DNA of 5,748 nt from NCBI GenBank assembly GCA_002382525.1, contig DFYA01000141.1, positions 3,315-9,062 of the forward strand, written 5' to 3'. This DNA is from Opitutaceae bacterium UBA4094 (lineage in GTDB: Bacteria; Verrucomicrobiota; Verrucomicrobiia; Opitutales; Opitutaceae). The position numbers and the translations under genes are program-made. Shown here piece after piece: positions 1 to 5,748 of this stretch. Each line of letters begins with the position of its first letter. The first letter of the stretch is position 1. The notes below the pieces were generated by a model. It was not told the DNA's origin, did no database searches, and saw only the letters and a program-made list of their open reading frames with translations.

Positions 1-1260
1 TTCAACGACCTCGTCTTCCGCGGACACTGGCAACTCGCCCTCGAGCGCCTGCACAAGACGAACAACTTTCCCGAGTTCACCGGACGCGTCTGCCCCGCTC
101 CGTGCGAAGGCTCGTGTGTCCTCGGCATCAACAACCCGCCCGTCACGATTAAGAACATCGAGTATTCCATCGATGAACGCGGCTGGTCCGAAGGCTGGAT
201 CATGCCCAAGACGCCCAAGGTCCGCACCGGCAAAAAAGTCGCCGTGATCGGCTCCGGGCCTGCCGGACTCGCCGCCGCCGCGCAGCTCAACGCCGCCGGC
301 CACACCGTCACCGTTTACGAACGCGCCGACCGTCCCGGCGGCCTCCTCATGTATGGCATCCCCAACATGAAACTCGACAAACAAGCGGTAGTGCTTCGCC
401 GGATACAGCTCATGCAGAAGGAAGGAATCACTTTCGTCTGCAACACTGCCGTGGGCGACAACCTCGCCGCCGCCGACCTCCTCAAACAATTCGACGCCAC
501 CGTCGTCTGCACCGGCGCGACCTTGCCGCGCGACCTGCCCATCGAGGGCCGCAATTTTCCCGGCGTTCACTTCGCGATGGATTTCCTCACAGCCAGCACC
601 AAGGCCGTGCTCGCCGGCGACGGTTTCGCCTCGCCGATTAACGCGAAGGACAAAGACGTGATCGTCATCGGCGGCGGCGACACCGGCACCGATTGCGTCG
701 GCACCTCGCTCCGCCACGGCTGCAAGAGCGTCACGCAAATCGAAATCCTTCCCAAGCCCGCCCTCGCGCGCACGCCCGACAACCCTTGGCCCGAGTGGCC
801 CAAGACCTACAAGCTCGACTACGGTCAGGAAGAGGCCGCCGCCAAATACGGCGCCGACCCGCGCGTTTACCTCACCACCGTCAAAAAATTCAACGCCGAC
901 GCCGACGGACGCCTCGCCTCGCTCGTCACCGTGCAGATCAAGTGGGACAAAAACGAAAAAGGTCAGTTTATCCCTGTGGAGCAGCCGGGCACCGAACAAA
1001 CCCGCCCGGCGCAACTCGTGTTGCTCGCCATGGGTTTCCTCGGACCCGAACAGCCGCTCGTGAAAAGCCTCGGCCTCGAAACCGATCCGCGCAGCAACAT
1101 CAAAGCCGAGCACGAAAGATATACGACGAGCTTGCCGGGGGTTTTCGCCGCCGGCGACTGCCGCCGCGGGCAAAGCCTGGTCGTCTGGGCGATCAACGAG
1201 GGCAGGGGAGCAGCCCGCGAATGCGACCGCTTCCTTATGGGCGCGACCGACCTGCCATAA
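1..1260 (+). CDS. gltD: Glutamate synthase small subunit (NADPH-dependent), 5' truncated
   Basis: GltD is the FAD and iron-sulfur subunit of glutamate synthase. It oxidises NADPH and sends electrons to the FMN of GltB in the cytoplasm. The frame is open from base 1, giving 419 residues (numbered here from base 1) before TAA at 1258-1260. Relatives have about 470-490 residues, so some 60-70 N-terminal residues, including the first cysteine cluster, lie outside the window. Visible parts in order: the FNDLV/RGHW segment at the very start; the second cluster CPAPCEGSC (Cys31, 35, 39); the FAD dinucleotide fold GSGPAG at 84-89 with acidic Glu107 ending the second strand; PGGLLMYGIP at 112-121; the NADPH fold GGGDTGTDC at 224-232; and the C-terminal FAD motif AAGDCRRGQS at 383-392. 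The ATG at 202 is internal, because the conserved cysteines lie upstream of it in the same frame. The related subunits of dihydropyrimidine dehydrogenase and NfnB-like enzymes share this fold, but the neighbouring gltB settles the identity. A terminator follows 29 bases after the stop. Confidence 0.96.
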   Translation, partial: FNDLVFRGHWQLALERLHKTNNFPEFTGRVCPAPCEGSCVLGINNPPVTIKNIEYSIDERGWSEGWIMPKTPKVRTGKKVAVIGSGPAGLAAAAQLNAAGHTVTVYERADRPGGLLMYGIPNMKLDKQAVVLRRIQLMQKEGITFVCNTAVGDNLAAADLLKQFDATVVCTGATLPRDLPIEGRNFPGVHFAMDFLTASTKAVLAGDGFASPINAKDKDVIVIGGGDTGTDCVGTSLRHGCKSVTQIEILPKPALARTPDNPWPEWPKTYKLDYGQEEAAAKYGADPRVYLTTVKKFNADADGRLASLVTVQIKWDKNEKGQFIPVEQPGTEQTRPAQLVLLAMGFLGPEQPLVKSLGLETDPRSNIKAEHERYTTSLPGVFAAGDCRRGQSLVVWAINEGRGAARECDRFLMGATDLP

Positions 1261-1289
1261 ATCCGCATCAATCCCGTCGCCCGCCGCAG

Positions 1290-1322
1290 AAAAGCCCCGA
1301 TGCCGTTCATCGGGGCTTTTTT
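1290..1322 (+). terminator. Rho-independent terminator after gltD
   Basis: The arms AGCCCCGATG (1293-1302) and CATCGGGGCT (1308-1317) are perfectly complementary over ten base pairs around a five-base loop, CCGTT. Three further A:T pairs extend the stem at its base (1290-1292 with 1318-1320). A run of six T follows at 1317-1322. The stem is GC-rich and lies 29 bases after the gltD stop codon, the normal place for an intrinsic terminator on the + strand. On the other strand the tail would be only about four T, so it should work poorly in that direction. It implies that little gltD transcription reads into gltB. Confidence 0.92.
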
Positions 1323-1391
1323 GCGCCCATCTTCGAAGAACTCCGTATACCTGCACGGCGCCTTCCCGGATAGCGCAAGTCCCGCATAAAG

Positions 1392-1406
1392 GGGCCACCC
1401 GTTTGC
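1392..1406 (+). promoter_or_regulatory. Possible sigma-54-type -24/-12 element upstream of gltB
   Basis: GG at 1393-1394 and GC at 1405-1406 are separated by exactly ten bases, the spacing required by sigma-54 promoters, and the -12 part reads TTTGC. The -24 part reads GGGCCAC rather than TGGCAC, so it matches only in part. A start site about twelve bases downstream, near 1418, would fall in an A-rich stretch and leave a leader of about 150 bases. No NtrC-like enhancer site was seen upstream. In GC-rich DNA such a match can easily arise by chance. It is listed because nitrogen-assimilation genes are a usual target of this sigma factor. Confidence 0.17.
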
Positions 1407-1413
1407 GCCCAAG

Positions 1414-1430
1414 GGGAAAAATGGGAAAAT
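1414..1430 (+). repeat. Short tandem GGGAAAA(A)T repeat
   Basis: Two adjacent near-identical units, GGGAAAAAT (1414-1422) and GGGAAAAT (1423-1430), form the most A-rich patch of the gltB upstream region. It stands out against GC-rich surroundings and could be a bent or easily melted segment or an operator. With only two units of eight to nine bases it may be chance. Confidence 0.35.
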
Positions 1431-1548
1431 TTCGCTCGCCCCGCCCGTTCCCAGCGTAAACTAATCGTGCTGATTCCGTCCGCTCATGAAGCCGCTGCGA
1501 TTGCGCGGCCCACATCCTGCAACACCGCCGTCTGGCCAAGCCGGGCCG

Positions 1549-1571
1549 CCCACCACCTTTTTAGACTCATG
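1549..1571 (+). promoter_or_regulatory. gltB translation start region lacking a Shine-Dalgarno sequence
   Basis: The bases before the ATG at 1569 are pyrimidine-rich (CACCACC, then five T, then AGACTC) and contain no purine run resembling AGGAGG at a usable distance. The start is chosen by protein homology: the product begins a short way before the conserved EHDACGVGF segment, as GltB proteins do. Initiation may depend on an unstructured leader or on a weak site. The in-frame GTG at 1467 has no better ribosome-binding sequence. Confidence 0.45.
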
Positions 1572-4500
1572 GCCAAGATCATTCCGTCCCCCCTGTATTC
1601 GCCTGAACAAGAACACGATGCCTGCGGCGTTGGGTTCATTGCCAAGCTGACCGGAGAACGTTCCTACGACGTTCTCAACCGCGCGATCACGGCCCTTAAA
1701 GCGCTCGCCCACCGCGGCGCCATCGACGCCGACGCCGTCACCGGAGACGGCGCCGGTATTCTCACCCAGCTCCCCGTCGAGCTCTTCAAGGACTTCCTGG
1801 CCGAGAAAAAGAAGCCCCTCTTCAAAGATGCCGACCTCGGCGTCGGCATGATTTTCCTGCCCAAGGGCGACGACTACGCCCAAGCCCACGCCAAAAAGAT
1901 CGTCGAGGCCGCCATCAAAAAAGAAGGCCTCGCCTGGCTTGGCTGGCGCGACGTCCCCACCGACTCCTCCTGCTTGGGTCGCAAGGCCCTCGATACCCAG
2001 CCGCTCATCGTGCAAGCCCTCGTCGCCCGCAAGGACGAGATCACCGATGACGAGTTCGAACGTAAGCTCTTCCTCGCGCAAAACTCCGCCGAGAAACAGG
2101 TCATCGAGGCCAAGATCCCCGGCTTCTACGTCTGCTCGTTCTCCTCGCGCACCATCGTTTACAAAGGCCTCCTGACGCCTTCGCAGATCCGTAAGTATTT
2201 CGTCGATCTCAAGTCGCCCAAGTTCACCACCGCGTTCGCGATCTTCCACCAGCGCTACTCGACCAACACGTTCCCCACGTGGCACCTCGCCCATCCGTTC
2301 CGGATGATGGCGCACAACGGCGAAATCAACACCATCCGCGGCAACCGCAACCTGATGCGCGCCCGCGAAAATTCCACCGCTTACGGAGTCTGGGGCGAGC
2401 GCTTCACGGACCTGAAGCCCCTCGTGCAGCCCGACATGTCGGACTCCGCGACCTTCGACAACGCCCTCCAGCTCCTCACCCTCGGCGGACGCAACCCGCT
2501 CCACTCGGCGATGCTCATGATGCCGCCCGCGTGGGAAAAGGATAAGTCTCTCTCCGCCGAGACGCGCGCCTTCTTCCAATACCACGCCTGTATGATGGAG
2601 CCGTGGGACGGTCCCGCCGCCGTGATCTTCACCGACGGTCGCACCATCGGCGCCGCCCTTGATCGCAACGGCCTCCGCCCCGCCCGCTACAAGATTTTCG
2701 ACGACGGCTACTTCATCTTGGCCTCCGAAGCCGGCCTCGTGCACGACTTCCCGGGCAAGGTCGTCGAAGCCGGTCGCCTCGGGCCCGGCCGCATGCTCGC
2801 GCTCGATCTCATTGAGAACAAATTCTACCGCGACGAAGAGGTGAAGGCCCGCTTCACCGGCGATCCCCACTTCAAACAGTGGTGCGAAGCCCACCTTGTT
2901 AACCTCCACAAGAGCGCCAAAGCCCCCGCTGCTCCGGCCGCCACCGAGGCCCCGTCGCTCGCCACACAAATCGCCTTCGGCTACGACAACGACGAAGTCG
3001 AGCTCGTCCTCGCGCCCCTCACCGAGGGACTCGAGCCCACCGGCTCCATGGGCGACGACACACCGCTCGCCGTCCTCTCGCGGCGCCCTCGCCTGCTCTA
3101 TCAATATTTCAAGCAGCTCTTCGCGCAGGTCACCAACCCGCCCATCGACTCGATCCGCGAAAAAGCGGTCATGTCGCTCAGCGGTTATCTCGGCGGCCGC
3201 CTAGGCCTCTTCGAGGAATTCCCCGAGACCACCGGTTTCGTAGAACTCGATTCCCCCGTGCTCTTGGACCACGAAGTCGCCGGCCTCTTCGACGTTTCTT
3301 TCCTGAAAAACCGCGTGGTCCGCATCAGCGCGCACTTCGATACCGCCAAGGGACCCGAAGGTCTCGAAGGTGCGCTCAAGGATCTCGCCAAACGCGCCCA
3401 AGACGCCGTCGAGCAACACAACGCCAAGGTCCTGATCATCTCCGACAAGGGCGCGTCCGCCGACAAGGCCGCCATCCCGATGCTCCTCGCCGTCGGCGCG
3501 GTCAACCAGCAGCTCGTGCGCGCCGGCCTCCGACTGAAGTGCGACCTCGTCGCCGAGACCGGCGAAGCCCGCGACGTGCACCACATCGCCACGCTGCTCG
3601 GCTTCGGCGTCAACGCCGTCAACCCCTACCTCGCGCTCGACCTCGTCGCCGCCCTCGCCGAGGCCGGCAAGACCAACAAGCCGTTCACCGCCGACCAAGC
3701 CCGCCTCAACTACAAGATGGCGATCGACGCCGGCCTCTTGAAGGTCATGGCCAAGATGGGCATCTCCACACTGCTCAGCTACCGCGGCGCCCAGATGTTC
3801 GAGGCCCTCGGCGTCTCGCACAAAGTGATCGAGGAATGCTTCACCGGCACCCCGTCGCCCATCGGCGGCATCGGCTACGTGCAGATCGCCGAAGAGGCGC
3901 TCCGCCGCCACGAGAAGGCCTTCGCCGCTCCGTCCGCCGACTCCGCTCCGTCTCTCGGCAACGAGGGCTACTACCGCGTCAACAAGAAGGGCGACGGCGA
4001 GTTCCACGGCTGGAACCCCAAGGTCGTCTCGTCGATGAACAAGTTCATCCGCGCCGGCACGCCCGAGTCCTACAACGAATGGAAGACCAACGCCGACGAG
4101 CATCAGCCTGTATCCATTAAAGACCTACTGAAAATCCGCTTCGACGGCGCCAAGGCTATCGCCATCGATGAGGTCGAAGGCATCGAGGACATCCGCAAGC
4201 GTTTCACCACGGCCGGCATGTCCATGGGCGCGCTCTCGCCCGAGATGCACGAGGCCCTTGCCATCGCGATGAACCGCATCGGCGGCAAATCCAACTCCGG
4301 CGAAGGCGGCGAGGATCCCGATCGTTTCAACGTCCGCGAGAACGGCGATAACGCCAACTCCGCCATCAAACAGGTCGCCTCCGGCCGCTTCGGTGTCACC
4401 GCCGCCTATCTCTCTTCCGCCAAGGAAATCGAGATCAAGATGGCCCAAGGCGCGAAGCCCGGCGAAGGCGGTCAACTCCCCGGCGCCAAGGTCACCCCGC

Positions 4501-5748
4501 TCATCGCGACCCTGCGTTATTCCGTGCCCGGCGTGACGCTCATCTCGCCCCCGCCTCACCACGACATCTACTCGATCGAAGACTTGGCCCAGCTAATCTT
4601 CGACCTGAAGGAAGTGAACCCGCGCGCCAAGGTCTGCGTGAAGCTCGTGTCCTCCTCCGGCGTCGGCACCGTCGCCGCCGGCGTGGCCAAGGCCTACGCC
4701 GACGTCGTCCTTGTCTCCGGCCATGACGGCGGCACCGGCGCCTCGCCGCTCGCCTCCATCAAGAACGCCGGCTCCGTCTGGGAAATCGGCGTCGCCGAAG
4801 CCCACCAAGTTCTGATGATGAACGGCCTTCGCGGCCGCGTCGTCCTCCGCACCGACGGCGGCATGAAGACCGGTCGCGACATCGTGATCGCCGCGCTCCT
4901 CGGCGCCGAAGAATTCAACTTCGGCACCGCCGCCCTCATCGCCGGCGGCTGCGCGATGTTCCGTGTTTGCCATTTGAATACGTGCCCGGTCGGCGTCGCC
5001 ACCCAGCGCGAAGACTTGCGCGCCAAGTTCCGCGGCAAGCCCGAGAACATCATCAACTTCTTCAATGCCGTCGCCGAAGACGTCCGCCACTACCTGGCCA
5101 AGCTCGGCGCGCGCAACTTGAACGACATTATCGGCCGCGTGGATCTGCTCGAGCAAATCGACGATCCCGCCAACCCGAAGACCAAGTTGGTCAACCTCTC
5201 CGGCCTCCTCCACAACCCCGATCCGTCCGGCGAGCTCGACCGCTATCACACGCGCGAGCGCAACGAACGTTTCGGCGGCGAAGGCTCGCTCGACGAAGCC
5301 ATCCTTCAGGAAGCCCGCGACGTCATCCTCGGCGAATCCGCGCGCCTCGTGGCCCGTTACAAGGTCACCAACGTCAACCGCGACGTCGGCACGCAGCTCT
5401 CCGGCCAAATCGCCTACCAGCACGGCAACGAAGGCCTGCCCGCCGGCACGATCGACCTCACGTTCACTGGTTCCGCTGGCCAATCCTTCGGGGCGTTCCT
5501 CGTCAACGGACTCCGCCTCACGCTTATCGGCGAGGCCAACGACTACGTTGGAAAAGGCATCAACGGCGGCGAGATCGTCGTCCGCCCGAAGCCCAGCGAG
5601 ACCTTCCAGTGGCACGCGCAGTCGATCCTCGGCAACACGTGCTTGTATGGTGCGACCGGCGGCACGCTCTTCGCGGCGGGTCGCGCGGGCGAACGTTTCG
5701 GCGTGCGCAACTCCGGTGCGACCGCGGTGGTCGAAGGCGTGGGCGACC
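1569..5748 (+). CDS. gltB: Glutamate synthase large subunit, 3' truncated
   Basis: GltB takes ammonia from glutamine and uses it to aminate 2-oxoglutarate, with electrons from GltD. The visible 1393 residues are in one unbroken frame; GltB is usually about 1500 residues, so roughly 100-130 are cut off. Amidotransferase domain (about 19-430): nucleophile Cys19 in EHDACGVGF, HRGA 48-51, TGDGAGI 58-64, HQRYSTNT 227-234, oxyanion Asn250-Gly251 in HNGEIN, DSATFDN 292-298 and DRNGLRP 365-371. The first 18 residues are probably a propeptide removed to free Cys19. An Ala/Pro-rich linker covers 448-462. Central domain (about 470-765): GSMGDDTP 492-499, TNPPID 522-527, ETGEARDVHH 663-672 and NPYLA 685-689. 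FMN barrel (about 825-1215): GMSMGALS 883-890, NRIGGKSNSGEGGED 902-916, KPGEGGQLPG 963-972, PPPHHDIYS 994-1002 and SGHDGGTGASP 1050-1060. The 3Fe-4S ligands are Cys1128, 1134 and 1139, followed by PVG. The C-terminal beta-helix (GXGXG) domain starts near 1255. Ferredoxin-type GltB is similar, but the adjacent gltD favours the NADPH form. Confidence 0.98.
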   Translation, partial: MAKIIPSPLYSPEQEHDACGVGFIAKLTGERSYDVLNRAITALKALAHRGAIDADAVTGDGAGILTQLPVELFKDFLAEKKKPLFKDADLGVGMIFLPKGDDYAQAHAKKIVEAAIKKEGLAWLGWRDVPTDSSCLGRKALDTQPLIVQALVARKDEITDDEFERKLFLAQNSAEKQVIEAKIPGFYVCSFSSRTIVYKGLLTPSQIRKYFVDLKSPKFTTAFAIFHQRYSTNTFPTWHLAHPFRMMAHNGEINTIRGNRNLMRARENSTAYGVWGERFTDLKPLVQPDMSDSATFDNALQLLTLGGRNPLHSAMLMMPPAWEKDKSLSAETRAFFQYHACMMEPWDGPAAVIFTDGRTIGAALDRNGLRPARYKIFDDGYFILASEAGLVHDFPGKVVEAGRLGPGRMLALDLIENKFYRDEEVKARFTGDPHFKQWCEAHLVNLHKSAKAPAAPAATEAPSLATQIAFGYDNDEVELVLAPLTEGLEPTGSMGDDTPLAVLSRRPRLLYQYFKQLFAQVTNPPIDSIREKAVMSLSGYLGGRLGLFEEFPETTGFVELDSPVLLDHEVAGLFDVSFLKNRVVRISAHFDTAKGPEGLEGALKDLAKRAQDAVEQHNAKVLIISDKGASADKAAIPMLLAVGAVNQQLVRAGLRLKCDLVAETGEARDVHHIATLLGFGVNAVNPYLALDLVAALAEAGKTNKPFTADQARLNYKMAIDAGLLKVMAKMGISTLLSYRGAQMFEALGVSHKVIEECFTGTPSPIGGIGYVQIAEEALRRHEKAFAAPSADSAPSLGNEGYYRVNKKGDGEFHGWNPKVVSSMNKFIRAGTPESYNEWKTNADEHQPVSIKDLLKIRFDGAKAIAIDEVEGIEDIRKRFTTAGMSMGALSPEMHEALAIAMNRIGGKSNSGEGGEDPDRFNVRENGDNANSAIKQVASGRFGVTAAYLSSAKEIEIKMAQGAKPGEGGQLPGAKVTPLIATLRYSVPGVTLISPPPHHDIYSIEDLAQLIFDLKEVNPRAKVCVKLVSSSGVGTVAAGVAKAYADVVLVSGHDGGTGASPLASIKNAGSVWEIGVAEAHQVLMMNGLRGRVVLRTDGGMKTGRDIVIAALLGAEEFNFGTAALIAGGCAMFRVCHLNTCPVGVATQREDLRAKFRGKPENIINFFNAVAEDVRHYLAKLGARNLNDIIGRVDLLEQIDDPANPKTKLVNLSGLLHNPDPSGELDRYHTRERNERFGGEGSLDEAILQEARDVILGESARLVARYKVTNVNRDVGTQLSGQIAYQHGNEGLPAGTIDLTFTGSAGQSFGAFLVNGLRLTLIGEANDYVGKGINGGEIVVRPKPSETFQWHAQSILGNTCLYGATGGTLFAAGRAGERFGVRNSGATAVVEGVGD

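Larger units (their letters stand above)
1261..1568 (+). other. gltD-gltB intergenic region
   Basis: This 308-base gap separates two genes whose products form one enzyme. It contains a strong intrinsic terminator near its left end. The remaining roughly 245 bases show no convincing gene on either strand, no tRNA-like cloverleaf and no riboswitch I can recognise. In the gltB frame it is open from just after a TAG at 1371, with an in-frame GTG at 1467, so a longer GltB start cannot be fully excluded. Possible -10-like hexamers (TATACC at 1346, CATAAA at 1385, TAAACT at 1457) each match only four of six consensus bases, and none has a good -35 partner. A promoter for gltB is expected here because of the terminator, but its position is not resolved. 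Confidence 0.8.

Noticed and set aside
202..1260. Treating the ATG at 202 as the start of gltD
   Set aside because: The frame is open upstream to base 1 and encodes the conserved CPAPCEGSC cluster, so the ATG is an internal methionine.
693..1373. Second + strand frame of 226 codons overlapping gltD
   Set aside because: It is Arg/Pro/His-rich, typical of an out-of-frame reading of GC-rich coding DNA, and overlaps the conserved NADPH and FAD motifs of gltD.
1507..1547. Possible hairpin GGCCC/GGGCC in the gltB leader
   Set aside because: Only five base pairs enclose a loop of about 31 bases, so it is not a convincing regulatory structure.
1486..1652. Small + strand frame starting at ATG 1486, overlapping the gltB start
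   Set aside because: It has no ribosome-binding site, is short and Pro-rich, and runs out of frame into the conserved N-terminus of GltB. A leader peptide cannot be argued from its composition.
1461..3104. Long antisense open frame (547 codons) opposite the start of gltB
   Set aside because: It is in exact codon register with gltB, so it stays open simply because gltB here lacks TTA, CTA and TCA codons. Its translation is Gly/Val/Glu/Ala-rich without recognisable motifs, while the + strand encodes a textbook GltB.
3201..4562. Antisense open frames at 3201-4103 and 4125-4562
   Set aside because: They share the same codon register, and their stops are the complements of rare CTA codons in gltB at 3201 and 4125. 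They are mirror images of the gltB codon bias.
4593..5615. Antisense open frame of 340 codons
   Set aside because: It ends at the complement of the gltB CTA codon at 4593 and lies opposite the highly conserved FMN barrel and beta-helix domain. No family motif is visible in it.
1..5748. CRISPR arrays, insertion sequences, tRNA or defence genes
   Set aside because: No repeated spaced units, terminal inverted repeats, transposase motifs or tRNA-like folds were seen. Two core metabolic genes account for about 95% of the window.

Overview
The window holds two genes on the + strand and the gap between them. It starts inside the small subunit of glutamate synthase (gltD, 1-1260, start missing) and ends inside the large subunit (gltB, 1569-5748, end missing). 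The pair encodes NADPH-type glutamate synthase (GOGAT), which makes two glutamates from glutamine, 2-oxoglutarate and reducing power. It is the second half of the GS-GOGAT ammonium assimilation route.

Organism: a GC-rich bacterium (well above 60% GC by eye) with a strong preference for C or G at third codon positions. In gltB the codon CTA occurs only at about three places (3201, 4125, 4593). The protein style and the gltD-before-gltB order would fit a Verrucomicrobiota/Opitutaceae-like bacterium, but that is a guess from general impression; no taxonomic marker is present.

Layout: (1) 1-1260, gltD, 419 residues visible, with the second cysteine cluster, an FAD site and an NADPH site. (2) 1261-1568, a 308-base gap. 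It begins with a strong rho-independent terminator at 1290-1322, so gltB is probably transcribed mainly from its own promoter. The rest has only weak promoter candidates, including a sigma-54-like -24/-12 element at 1392-1406, and no clear Shine-Dalgarno sequence before gltB. (3) 1569-5748, gltB, 1393 complete codons without a frameshift. It has the cysteine amidotransferase domain, the central domain, the FMN barrel with its 3Fe-4S cysteines, and most of the C-terminal beta-helix domain.

How they work together: GltD oxidises NADPH at its FAD and passes electrons through iron-sulfur clusters to the FMN of GltB. The GltB amidotransferase domain releases ammonia from glutamine, and the ammonia travels inside the protein to the FMN barrel. 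There 2-oxoglutarate is aminated and reduced. All key residues that can be checked are present, so both proteins look functional. I found no previously undescribed system: this is core nitrogen metabolism. The points worth a second look concern gene order, the internal terminator, the start of gltB and its possible control.
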